From Amblyornis subalaris (taxonomy: Eukaryota > Chordata > Aves > Passeriformes > Ptilonorhynchidae): 64,000 bases of DNA. A program made the translations under genes and the position numbers. A model generated the notes under the pieces. The model had not been told where the DNA came from, ran no database searches, and was given only the letters and a program-made list of their open reading frames with translations. The stretch covers positions 682,001-746,000 of the forward strand of contig JACAXG010000069.1 in NCBI GenBank assembly GCA_018881555.1. The letters run 5' to 3'. This document shows, one piece after another, positions 1 to 11,180 of this stretch (positions are counted from its first letter, which is position 1; each line of letters begins with the position of its first letter).

Positions 1-3000
1 CTGATATTATACAAAGCTATAATAAAACCAGATTCTTTGCAGCATTAGGTTTTGCCATATAATATCATCTCCCCACAAAAGGCTTATCACAGAACCAGGC
101 CTTCAGCCCCAGAACTCATTTTCACGTTTTTTCAAGCTTTTATATGTAAAGAGAGAAGTTCATCAGGACAGGTAGGACCTCTGAAAAGTACAGCACATGG
201 ATAAGTGGATTAAAAATCACAATGCACTTCTGACTGAGAAATCAGTAACAGCTTGTGAACAGACTTTTTATTTGGGGGAGAGGTTTATTTGTTTTTTTTA
301 AGGAAGAAAACAGAAAAAGAAGATTTATGGATGAAATTCCTTTCATCTGAGAACAGAAAAAATCCTCTTAATGAAAACAGTTATTTCATTTTCAGATCTT
401 TGATAAAGAATTTCTTTGTACAAAACAACAGTTTTCACAAAGATTTTTTAAAAGGCAAGACATTTCATAAATTGTCTTTTGAATTATAAACTGAAAAATT
501 TTTAATAACAAATCACAGATCTCTGTTTTGTTGGGCTCTTTTCTTTTTTTATCAGTGTCAGTTCACAAGAATATCCAAAAGCATTGTGACAATCTGCTAT
601 GAATTTGCTGTACTATATACAGCAAAAGGTAATCCCTTTGTCAAAGAGCTGATTTAAGAAAAAGCTCATTGTGTAGCACACAGGATAGGCAAGGAGGAGT
701 TGAAAGGGCTGATATAGGAAGAAAAAGATAATTCCTACAAATATCATGAGAAACAGCAACATGGGTATGTGAGCTGAAGAATAGTACGGAGCAAAGTGGA
801 AGACGTCAGCAAAGATCAAGAGTGGCAACAACTGAAAGCACTTGGAGAAAACAAAAGAGCTTTCCCAGTGTTCAGTTCCGCAGACCAAATGACCCAATGG
901 TCAGGGGAAGACTGACCAGAACCCGTTGACAGACTGACCTTGCGCAGTCTATTACCACTTAGAGTGAGCTGAGCTACCTGAGAAAGGAGCTAGCCTCATT
1001 GTAGCCCATCTAACAAACTCTAATCAGGTTTACTCTTTACAGTTAACTGGGTATTTACTCTCTGATTCAGTCTTCTACAGACATACACTTCTAATTTGTT
1101 TTATGACATCATGAGCTGAACAACTCAGCTCAATAAATACAGCCTTGGTCATGTTTTTGTCTGAGGTTTGCAGGTGCAATGAAGAATACAACAGAGACCC
1201 AGAGAAAAGTGAGGAATGAAAAGAATAGGAGCCATTAAGTGAGATGATATCAGCAGAAAAGTTTTCTAACTATGCTGAAAGATTCTCTTTATAGGGACAA
1301 GAACTCTTATTACTATATAATGAACTAGACTACTTTTCTTTAAGCAGACTTTCTGGTGAGGGTTTTTAAAGACTCCTGGGTTTCAGTATTGTACCTATGT
1401 TGTATCACACTTTATTATATTAGTACATTTGAAAAGGCAAAATGAGCCATGTACTGAAGCGTGCTCTGCTCCTTCAGTAAGACCTACAACAGCAGAGAAA
1501 TTAGTGTGATTTTCTTACATGTGGTGTTGTTTAGGCAGTTGGCAATTGGGGAAATTTTGTAGAGGAAAAATGTTTTATCTGGCTCAGCTGTTAATATAAA
1601 GCATAAAGGTAGCACAAAGCATAACTTTTCTTCTAAGCTGATGGGGAAAAAAGATGTTTAAGGTTTCCATCAGGCAATACCAGGCCAAGTGAAGTGTAGT
1701 TTTACTCCATCTCTCTTGACAGCCTTTGAATTCAGAAGCTGTGTATTTAGATAATGAGGCATATCACCAATTGCAACCAAGCCTTGCTTGCTGGAACTTC
1801 GTACAGATATAATTGTGCCACAAAGGTATGCTCTAATTATGCTAATCATGATGCCTTGGCATTCAGTCAGAGGAGTCACTCTGTATTCATCGACTGCAAG
1901 AAAAGTGTCAGAACAGCATGCCGCTACTTGGCTACTTCCTTAATAGCCCACCAGCTTCTGTCAAAGGCTGAGTGTCCTGTTCCCAGTGCAGTTTGTCTAA
2001 TCTTATGAGTTCTACAATTATTCTGTCAGTGTGATGGCTGAAGGGTGGTCTGCAAAGAGCCTGGTGTTTTTCTAATTGTGGGTGGTATTTGGCAGGCTCT
2101 AGAACACTAGAGGAAGATATTGTAATTTTTTTTAGACTTTAAAGCAAAAAAAGAAAGGATAAAAATTTTAATGGCGAAAGGACAAAAAAACAGGAAGCGT
2201 TATAATCCACTGCATATGAAAATTGCTGAAATTGGTTGTCTGCTGTACCGTTGTGAAAAGTATGCTTATAAATATTCATAAGCCTACTAAACTCTCTGTA
2301 GTGAAATATCATTTCACCTGTCACAAAACAATGAAGTTCCTTAAAAAATTTGAGTATGGTATTAAATAGGAAATTACATCTTTTGCAGAATTCTAAAACA
2401 GACAGGATTACATCTTAGATTTTCCAGATAAAACAAATTTAAAATGAAAAGAAGGTAGTGATTTTCCAACATCGCAGTATTGTTTTCCAGCATTAGACAT
2501 TTTAAAAGTCTGATTTATGTATTGCTGCATACCTATGCTGAGAATTAAAGCTCTTTTTAACATGCTTCAACAACTAATAACTTTTCTATAAAATCATATT
2601 ATATTAAATCAATAATATTTATAGAATTCCTAAATCTGTCAGTATTTCAGATTGTCCTCATTTGGGACAGTATAAAGCCTCAATTTTTGTTGAACAGCTT
2701 AATAAGCTTATCTTAACACAAAGCTGACTGTAAATGCAAATTGTATAGACTGGGTATTCTGCCAGCAGTCTGATATAAAACTAAAGTAATACTATAGGGA
2801 AACGGAAGCCTATGAAAACAAATCCTGTTTTACTCCAATTTAGTGATGGTGTGAGATTGGGAAATATCTGAAGAATGGTGAGAAGAGAAACAAAGTACAA
2901 TCTAAGCTACCCGGAGAACCAGCCACTTCACGAAAAAATATTTTCATCTCTTCATCCTCCCCCAGTCTCACAAATGGAAAAAATTCAGTCTGTCTCTCAA

Positions 3001-4439
3001 TGAGGCTTCCTTCAGGAAGAGCAACTCATCCCTGAAATTTGGTGATTTTGCCTTTCTCTCTGCTGCAAAAAGAGAATTTTTTTCTGTATTATGGCTCAAT
3101 CACATTTCTGATGATTTCCAGCTTGACTGCAGAATTCACAAAAGTTTTTGTTATATTGTAGTGCCCTTTTTATCTCATGCAAGCTGTGTTGGAAGTTGGT
3201 TTTGGAAGACTTTTGACTCTTCCAAAACCACTTTAATGAAACAGAAGCTGTATCAAATCCTCTGTATCTAGCTGAATTTTCATCTAACCTTTAAAACATT
3301 ATGAAAGCATTTATAGAAATGTGGCTATATTTATCTTTAAAACCTAAGTATATATTATTTATTTAGAAAATAATTAAATTTTGGCCTAAATGAGGATATA
3401 TTTTTTTCCTTTTGTCTATGCAGAGAAGTCAACTGTCAAGATAAATACTAAGAACACAGTAGAAAAATATGTTAATCCTCTACTTATTCATCTCTACAAG
3501 AGATTTAAATAGAAATTTAATATGGATATTGCTAGGTTCTGAACAGGAGCCAAACTAATTCTATAAAAGTGTTCTCTCTACATATTAACTACCGTAAACA
3601 TGCAAAGATTCAATCCTATTTACTTTACTCTCAAAATCTGATAGGATCCTGTGGGGGTTTTGTAGGTTTTTGGGGTTTTTTTCAAAAGCATAAAACAGAA
3701 TAAAAGTGATCATGAATCATTTTGAGCACTTGCTCTATTTAGTCAAATATCTGAGGTATTTCTGTGAGGGTATTTTAGAGATTTCAGTTTTCCATCATTT
3801 TTTAGCCTCTTACTTGATTAGAGATTTTCAATGTAGGAAGTAACTCCTAGTCAAATAAAGCATTTTTTAATATTTCATTGTTTCTCTTAGTTTTAACTTA
3901 ACCAGGGAACTACTACAATGGCATGTATAGTGATGCAGATACTTCAGCGTCAATGACAGAAAAATGTAAATATAGCAGTTTATACGACTGTTTTAATTAG
4001 TCACAAATCACATTTTTAGCCTAGGGGAAAAAAATCAAGCAAGGAATCAAATTCCAATCAATGAATTTGAGGTTTTTTCATATGACCTGGAACATACTCT
4101 ATGTTTTGTATTACAGCAAATTTTTAATACTACCAAACATAGGCAGCTGGAGCATCATTAGAGCAACTCCAAGATTATCTTACTATTGCATCAGAATTTG
4201 GTCAGTCTGCTTGATCTGAAGCAAACAAAGAACAGAAGCTTCACGTTCTGCCATTATTAAATCTATCATACTTTTTTCTTAAGGATTATGTCTCCTATAA
4301 AAAAATAAATAAATAAATTTCCTGTGTTTGCACAGAAGAATCATGCTTTTGAAATCAAATAAAAGTGAAAACCAAATCAAAAGTCAAAGACTGCAAGCTG
4401 CAGAAAAAATTGATCGATGAATCTGCAACAGACAACTCC
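1..4439. other. Unique AT-rich sequence, no gene seen
   Basis: Both strands are full of stops and I see no repeat family, tRNA or exon that I can support. The longest frame, on the minus strand at 613-897, encodes a very hydrophobic 94-residue peptide rich in F, L and I. That is what AT-rich antisense sequence commonly gives, and nothing around it looks like a promoter or splice border. A short AAAT run occurs at 4301-4320. The sequence could be intergenic or intronic. Confidence 0.6.
4301..4320. repeat. Short (AAAT)n microsatellite
   Basis: A run of A followed by AAAT units, about 20 bp. It lies about 120 bp upstream of CR1 copy 1 and is too short to be unusual. Confidence 0.7.
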
Positions 4440-4497
4440 ATGGGCACAGAGAGTGGTGATCAATGGAGTTAAATTCAGGTAGCAGTCAGTCATTACT

Positions 4498-4640
4498 GGC
4501 GTTCCCCAGGGCTCAGTATTGGGGCCAGTCCTGTTTAATGTCTTTATTTATAATCTGAATGAAGTGATCGAGTGCACCCTCTGTTAGTTTGCAGGTGACA
4601 CCAAGTTGGGTAGGTCAGTGTTGATCTACTGGAGGGCAGG
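4498..4640 (+). pseudogene. CR1 ORF2 reverse transcriptase fragment, catalytic motif lost
   Basis: In the frame starting at 4498 the translation reads GVPQGSVLGPVLFN, the RT block that precedes the catalytic box, then an in-frame TAG at 4585-4587. Next comes F-A-G-D (4588-4599) where CR1 has F-A-D-D. The first of the two metal-binding aspartates is therefore glycine (GGT at 4594-4596). A frameshift lies between about 4600 and 4647, because the downstream protein continues in another frame. The enzyme would have nicked target DNA and copied the CR1 RNA; this copy cannot. Confidence 0.85.
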
Positions 4641-4646
4641 AAGGCT

Positions 4647-5327
4647 GTGCAGAGGGATCTGGACAGGCTGGATCCATGGGCTGAGGCCCATGGTGTGAGG
4701 TTCAACAAGTGCCAGGTCCTGCTCTTGGGTCACAACAGCCTCAGGCAGTGTCACAGGCTGGAGTGGAGTGCCTGGAAACTGGAGGTTCTGGTGACAGCAG
4801 CTGAACATGAGCCAGTGTGTGCCCAGGTGGCCAAGAAGGCCAACGGCATCCTGGCCTGGATCAGCAACCATGTGGCCAGCAGGACCAGGGCAGGGATTGT
4901 CTCCCTGTACTTGGCACTGGTGAGGCCACACCTCAAGTGCTGTGTCCAGTTCTGGGTCTCTCTCTCCAAGAAAGACATTGAGGGGCTGGAGCGAGTCCAG
5001 AGAAGGGCAATGGAGCTGGGGAAGGGTCTGGAGTGCAAGTCCTGTGAGGGGCAGCTGAGGGAGATGAGGTTGTTCATCCTAGAGAAAAGGAGATTCAGTG
5101 GGGACCTTATCACTCTCTACAACTGCCTGAAAAGAGGGTGTAGCCAGGTGGGAGTTGGTCTCTTCTCCCCATTAAGAAGTCCCAAGTTGCACCAGGGAAG
5201 GTTTAGGTTGAATATTAGGAACAATTTCTGCACTGAAGGAGCCATCAGGTATTGGAACAGGCTGTTTAGTGAGGGGGTGGAATCACCACCCCTGGAAGTG
5301 TTCAGGATATGTGAGGACATATCTTGA
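4647..5327 (+). pseudogene. CR1 ORF2 C-terminal region remnant (226 open codons)
   Basis: This is the longest open frame in the window. It carries the conserved CR1 C-terminal landmarks in order: the 'DLDRLDPWAEAHGVRFN' segment, an 'HEPVCAQVAKKANGILAWI' segment, a 'VRPHLKCCVQFW' segment, 'VQRRAMELGKGLE' and a 'LEKRRFSGDLITLYNCLK' segment. A terminal 'RYWNRLFSEGVESPPLEVF' segment follows. It has no genuine start: it is the tail of the polyprotein after an upstream frameshift, so it is a broken LINE protein and not a host gene. Small in-frame losses are visible near residue 27 and residue 180 relative to the family. That the frame has survived while RT is dead is compatible with chance. Confidence 0.9.
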
Positions 5328-5450
5328 GGGACATGGGCATTTGGGGACATGGTTTAGTGGTGCACACAGCGGTGCAGGGTTAACTGTTGGACTTGATGAT
5401 CTCGGAGGTCTTTTCCAACTCCAGCATTTCTACAATTCTCTGATTCTATA

Positions 5451-6448
5451 TATCATAAGGGTGAACTGGTCAGGGCTGGGATTCAGCCCTGAGGTTTTGT
5501 TGCACTGCTCATTGTATAAGCATAGTATTAAAAACAAACAAACAAACCCAAACCAACAAAATAAAACAAAAATCCAATGGTTTACCCAATTTTTCAGTAA
5601 AATTATAAGGAATAGTTCTTATCTTTCAGTCTGTCTGATGCATTCAGAGTACTGAGAAACAGATGTCTTGTGTTCTTCTTTGAGTCAGCCCAGTTCCATA
5701 AAAATATGGTCCTATAAATATTCTGTATGTCTGTACTTTTTGCTTGTATCATTTTGTGTTTACTGTTATAATAGGTAACTATTATGAAGTTCACAAGGCC
5801 TTAGTTAAAGTTGAGGGACATATTGCTTTTGAAGAACAAAATTATTTGAGTGAATGTTTGTAGAAGATAAAGTACATCAGAGCAATGATATGTACTGAGT
5901 TAATTTAAATAAACGTATGGGCTAACACAGGGTCAGGGGAACCCAGTGGTGTCACTGCATGCCAGTCCCAAAGCAGACTTACTTGGATGCACTGTATACC
6001 ATGCTGTAGAATTGTTTTCTCCATTATCTTTTTTAATCTAAGAGAAGTGGTAGAGATTGTAAATGAGCTACTAAATTTATTAATTACACCCTTTTTATAA
6101 GAATCTGTACTCTCATTCTGCAGGATTACTTTTATAAAGCTGTTTCCCATCCTCTCTAAGGAATGTATTGTTAGAACAGTCACTCTATACTGTCATTTTG
6201 GCTGCTACTTCATGTTTATGGTGAATATATACATGTATCACAAAACTGTTATATATACAGTCATGTATAATTATAACCACTACAACAAATATGTAATGCA
6301 TTAAATAGATAAGACCATTTTCCCAGAACAACCTTGGGTTTTTTGACAACTCATAGATAGTTAACTTCAAAATGAAAGCTCAGGAGACAAATATTCCACG
6401 ATTTCCAAATTTTTAAAATAGGTTTCCTATCTTTTTTTGAAAATACAG
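5451..6448. other. Unique AT-rich spacer between CR1 copies 1 and 2
   Basis: Apart from an AAAC-rich patch at its start, I see nothing supportable. Minus-strand frames of 63-92 codons here show no recognisable domain. Confidence 0.6.
5530..5577. repeat. (AAAC)n-like low-complexity patch
   Basis: A-rich sequence made of AAAC, AACC and AAAAC units with interruptions. It lies about 80 bp beyond the CR1 copy 1 tail and is not part of the CR1 octamer tail. Confidence 0.8.
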
Positions 6449-6559
6449 CGTATAGATCTGATGGTCATCAATATAAGTGAGCTAATCAGGGATGTCAGGA
6501 CTGGAGGCAGCCTGGTCTGCAATGATCATGCACTGGTGGAGTCTGCAATCCTGAGCATA
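6449..6559 (+). pseudogene. CR1 endonuclease domain C-terminal fragment
   Basis: The frame from 6449 reads R-I-D-L-M-V-I-N, then 'LIRDVRTGGSLVCNDHALVE', matching the last block of the CR1/APE-type endonuclease, where the family has a conserved S-D-H. Here it is N-D-H: the aspartate and histidine that take part in catalysis remain, and the serine has changed. The frame ends at a TAG just after the junction with the RT C-terminal piece. Only about 36 codons remain, so no activity is possible. Confidence 0.75.
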
Positions 6560-7151
6560 TGGACTTAGGAGTGCTGGTGGATGAGAGGCTGGACATCACT
6601 CAGCCATGGGCACTCACAGCCCAGAAAGCCAAATGTGTCCTGGGCTGCATCCAAAGCAGCGTGGCCAGCAGGGAGAGGGAGGGGATTCTGCCCCTTTGCT
6701 CTCCTCTGGTGAGACACTGCTTGGAGCACTGCATCCAGCTCTGGGGTCCCCAGCACAAAAAGGACATGGACCTATTGGATCAAATCCAGAGGAGGGACAC
6801 CAAGATGATGAAAGGGATGGAGCACCTCTCCTATGCTGACAAGCTGAGAGAATTGGGATTGTTCAGCCTGGAAAAGAGAAGGCTTGGGGCTGACCTAATT
6901 GCAGCCTTCCAGTACTGAAGCGAGCCTACGAGAAAGATGGAGAGGGACTTGCTACAAGAGCATGCAGTGACAGGACAAGGGGGAGTGGCTTTAAACTGGG
7001 AGAAAGTAGGTTTAGATAAGATATTAGGAAGAAATTTTTTACTGTGAGTGTGGTGAGGCACTGGCACAGGTTGCCCAGAGAAGCAGTGGATGCCACATCC
7101 CTGGAAGTGTTTAAGGCCAGGCTGGATCAAGCTCTGAGCAACCTGGTCTAA
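6559..7151 (+). pseudogene. CR1 ORF2 C-terminal region remnant, frameshifted
   Basis: An open frame of 119 codons (6559-6918) begins at 'DLGVLVDERLD' and contains 'AQKAKCVLGCIQSSVASRER', 'HCIQLWGPQHKKDMDLLDQI' and '[19 protein letters not shown]'. It ends at a TGA produced by an apparent one-base loss (family L-K codons after Q-Y). The protein then continues in another frame ('YEKDGEGLATRACSDRTRG') to the natural end near 7149-7151, with one further stop at 7017-7019 in the R-F-R-L-D-I block. It is dead LINE coding sequence. Confidence 0.88.
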
Positions 7152-9853
7152 TGAAAGGTGTCCCTGCCCCCAGCAGGAGGGTTGAAACTAGACGGTCTTT
7201 AAGGTCCGGTCCAACCCAAGCAATTCTATGATTCTATGATACATCATATTAGTGTTTCTGTTCATGAGGCCATTTTTTATTAAATTGCTGGCTACAAAAT
7301 TTGAAGGATTAGTCACTGTAATCTCCTAACGCTTAGTGAGAGCCCCAGAGAAAATTGTAGGTATGTCATATAAAAGTTATTCTTTCTAGATCCACATTAA
7401 TATATCCTAACATGGATAACTGTTTATAGACTGAAGATTTCACCTGAAGTGGTGACCTCCGTATTATTAAAATAACCAAAAGTTCACATGTATTTTTTTA
7501 TTCTCACACTTCAGAGTGAAGTGTTTGGATGAATATGGAGGGATGCACAAGGCTATGAGTTCCAGGAGACCTGGAAGCAGGAGCACAAGCACTACAAGTC
7601 TGTTTAATCCTTTATTTAAGAGCAACCTGCGAGTGCTTGTTGCCTTAACCCTTTTAAATGAGAAAGATATCTAAAACAAAGACAGAAATTGGTATATCCA
7701 ATTTTTTAAAAAAATAAGCTTAACTTTGAGTTAAGCACAGTTTAAGAACTATTTTCACTGTATTCAATTTTTCATTGTTCTTAGACTAGCATCTAGTAGC
7801 AACAACTATGGGAAAAAGGACCGTGTTTCCCGCATCCTTAACAAGAATTTTATTTGCAGTCCTATAAAAGTTTTCTTTTTTTATCTGGCCTGTCAGTTTC
7901 TAAGTCAAATTTTTGTGTTCAGAAAATCTTCATATTACAAAGATGGTCAAATATTTTTTTTAGTAATAAATGAGATTGAATGTAGTTGTCTTTCCGGGAA
8001 AGGAAATGAGGCTAGCTCTTGTTGGGTAAGTGTCCTCAAGTTTGTCTCAGTCTAAGTGAGTGCTTCTCTGTAGGCAGCTAGTGTTCAAAACCTCTAGAGA
8101 CTGAAAGGTAAGTCCTTCTCTCACACTCCCACTTCCTAAAATTAAATATTATTCCTTATAGCATTCGCTGAGCCAACCCTCAACAGCTTTCTGTAGAAGT
8201 CAACTGGCTGACATGTACGTAACCTCCCGCAGCATCCATTCACTATTTTTCACCTATAGGTTTCAACTTATCAGCTCAAATAAACATCAGACATCTTTTG
8301 AAAAATACTATGAACATTTAAGCACACAGAAGTATTTTATTTTACTCTTCTTGAAAATGTAACACTACTTAAAAGACAAAAAAAACCCGCAGATCTGGGT
8401 GTCTGGAGAATTTGAAACTGCTATGCCACTCATGTCCTACATTTCAAGTTCCTGAGAGTAACTGTGCCGTTCTCAGACAACTCCAGTTTAGATCTTCCTT
8501 CCTATAACCCGGGTGTGTAGATCAGAACATACACAATAAGCTGAATTTATTGAAAATCAGTTTTAAAGATAACTTTCCTACCCAAAAATTCACTCAGGAA
8601 TACTCTGGCTGTTTCTAAATCTAATTTAGTATAACTCAGTTGAAAACAGCAAGCTCAAGTTGAAACTGCAAGCTCAGCTCCATGCTGTCGCTTACTGATG
8701 CTTGTGTCAGCAATCATCTCTTACTTACCATCCTCAGATTGGAACTGGAAGTCTCAGCAAAAAAGGGAAGTTTCAAATCTCTCTCTTGAGCTATGCAAAC
8801 TCATTCAGAAGACTTTTCCCTGGGTATGAGTGAAATTCCCCCTTTCTTTGAACAGAGAATAACACTAGCTGACTTTAACAAATGCAGATATATTTTTTAA
8901 CTGCAGATATTCAAATTTTAGCCCTTATAGCTTTCAAAATATAACAACTGTTTGTTTTTACCATCACATTATAAAGAAGAATTAATTTTATTATGATTGC
9001 AGGATAATAGGCAAAGGTCCTGAAGTCCTATAACACTTTCAGGGTTCACTAGATTGTGAACAAATATTGTCTTCAGAGTCACAGAATCTCAATTGTCTTC
9101 TGCACGCACCACCACAGCTGCAGGAGACAGGAACAGACTGGCCATCTCCATACCATAAATTGTGATGACTGAATGATCTTTGGCTTGATGCCTAATCCCC
9201 TATAGGCCTATAGGCTATCACAGCTGTACCAATGCACATCATGTAATTCAACTTAGCAAACTTGCATCCTGTACTTGAGACCTTGCTATAGTCTACTGTC
9301 TGTTTCAGACCAGTGCCGTCTTTCACTGAGGAGAGGAGATCCCACATGTCTAGTCATCTTTCTCCAGCCCAAGAACCATTGCCATAGAACTTCAAAGTCA
9401 CCATGCAGTTGCCTACTCCTGACTTGCACTCACAATACTGATCTCGGGACATAGCCACCACCACAACACAGGCAAACTCATCCCTTTTTGAGAAAAGATT
9501 TGGGGTTTGGGAAACCAGTGTCATGAAGAAGTCTCTTAGATTTCCATAGTTTTATATTAGGGACCTTCAATGGAAAACTTTCAGCATCAATTTAGAAGCT
9601 ATTTTCCTCTGCAACTTCATGACTTCAAATCATATCAGTCTAGCCAGTGCAGATCTGCAAGTGCTGTTTCTAGAAGTTAACTTGCTTAACAAGTTGGCTC
9701 AGGAGGATCCAAAATTGTCTTTCTCTCCCAAGGTTATCTGTCTGGTTTCAAATACATCATTCTTCTTCTCCCACAACTATGTTTGTTCCATGCAAAGACT
9801 TCCTAATACCTCTCTCATTTGTTTCCTGCTGCTCTGAAAGTGTGGGATTGACT

Positions 9854-9899
9854 CATATATATATATGTGTATATATATATACACACACACACACACACA
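9854..9899. repeat. Compound (AT)n-(TG/TA)-(AC)n microsatellite
   Basis: About 46 bp of alternating purine-pyrimidine: AT repeats, a GTGT interruption, more AT, then about 9 AC units. Such tracts can adopt Z-DNA or cruciform forms and are often length-polymorphic. Confidence 0.95.
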
Positions 9900-11150
9900 A
9901 GAGCTTCTTTAGAGCTTGGAAATTTGCGGTGTCTTAGAACACAGCACTGATGGTATCTGGAATGTGCCTTGGAGAACATGAGACAGAGCATATAGGGCTT
10001 GCAGCTGTAGTGTTAAAAAGTGTAGAGCTACAAATGGAAAAAAATATGTGTGAGTCACAGACTATTTAAAACACACCCTCCCAACTACACCCAGCACATC
10101 GGTTGGTCTTACTTCATACCTGCTACGCCAAGGAAAATGAACTGACACACTTAAACCAGTGAATGAGAAAGCCAAAGCCATGAAAGAGCAGAGCTAAACC
10201 AACCGAGTAGATATGCTGCCTACTTATGGTGTCTTACTTGGACAGACCTGAACTTTTTTCAGTGTCAGGCAATCTTAGATTAGTGACCAAAGTGTATTCT
10301 CCTTACAAACCTGTCTGAGTTCAAAAACAACCTTTAGCAAGGGAATGAACAGTAATTATAAGCAGTGCAGTTTCTTGACATATCCCTCACTAGGGCAGCT
10401 CACAATAATGTTTTTCTAATTGTTTTCCACTGTTATGCAGGATTTTATCCAGACTAAGGGACTTGAAAGGGCCTGCTGATAATTGGTGCCAAATACATAC
10501 ATCCACAAGTTGCCGGCTCAGTCGCCTGGCTTTCAAGCATTTCATTCCCACCTTCAATAAGTTTTTCATCTCCCCGTTTCCAAATAGCTAAAGTGGGCAT
10601 ATCAAATAATTGAATTGCATCATATTTGCACACACAAATGTTCCCTTTTGGAAATATTTGAGCAAGATCCTCTTTTGTACTCATACATGACACTGCATTG
10701 AATGCATAATTTAGTACTTATTTTCAGAACAAATAGCCTGGAAAAATTGCATGCACAATTGATAGTAATTTGAGTGTGCAACCTGAGGTTGGAGCTTATT
10801 AACATATTCATTCTGCCTAAGCTCTGTGTGCAAACTCAAACCATGCTGTCTCTTAACAAAGATTGTACCAGGCAGCAGAAACAGCATGATCATCAGACCA
10901 GTGCATGGTACAACTCAGAATGAAACACAGGAAGGGCACATGGTGAGGTGAAGACAATTATTTAAATTCACCATAAAACAAAGCCAAAAGTTTTTTAAAA
11001 TATTTTATGGAAAACAGATTTTATTATCATAATAAAAAGAAAATTATTTCATAATTCTGCAACACTTCTAATGGTTTTGTCTGAGATTTCACACCAGAAA
11101 AAATCTAGCAACAGTAGAAAAACTTAATTTATACAACGAACTCCTGTAGG

Positions 11151-11180
11151 TTTATTTATTTATTTATTTATTTAAATAAA
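11151..11180. repeat. (TTTA)n microsatellite
   Basis: About 6 TTTA units followed at once by AAATAAAT, so the edge is self-complementary and could form a small hairpin. Confidence 0.9.

Larger units (their letters stand above)
4440..5450 (+). mobile_element. CR1 LINE copy 1, 5'-truncated, 3' end intact
   Basis: This is a chicken-repeat-1 non-LTR retrotransposon, the dominant LINE of birds. It enters the element inside the reverse transcriptase domain, at sequence matching the conserved stretch before the GVPQGS motif. It runs through the C-terminal part of ORF2, the short 3' UTR (sequence typical of CR1: a 'gatctcggaggtcttttcc' block at 5398-5416) and two octamers of the tail (ATTCTCTG, ATTCTATA at 5435-5450). 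The 5' truncation is the usual result of incomplete target-primed reverse transcription. Compared with the family as I know it, short deletions occur near 4770 and 5175. No target-site duplication was seen, which is normal for CR1. The exact subfamily was not assigned. The 5' border is uncertain by about 20 bp. Confidence 0.95.
6447..7240 (+). mobile_element. CR1 LINE copy 2, internally deleted, intact tail
   Basis: The copy has two parts. Positions 6449-6558 encode the end of the CR1 apurinic-like endonuclease domain. From 6559 the sequence jumps to the C-terminal third of ORF2, so most of RT is missing. It continues through the 3' UTR to a tail of two perfect ATTCTATG octamers (7223-7238). 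The second part also shows a frameshift near 6908 and a TAA at 7017-7019. It belongs to a different CR1 subfamily from copy 1, judging by its 3' UTR ('ggtctttaaggtccggtcc' at 7194-7212). Confidence 0.93.

Noticed and set aside
613..897. Hydrophobic 94-codon minus-strand frame resembling a membrane protein
   Set aside because: AT-rich antisense sequence readily encodes F/L/I-rich peptides; there is no recognisable family, splice border or conserved motif.
4626..5350. Three antisense frames over CR1 copy 1
   Set aside because: They are shadows of the GC-richer LINE coding strand and match nothing.
10454..10693. 79-codon minus-strand frame with a protein-like composition
   Set aside because: No family recognised, no splice context, and length within chance expectation.
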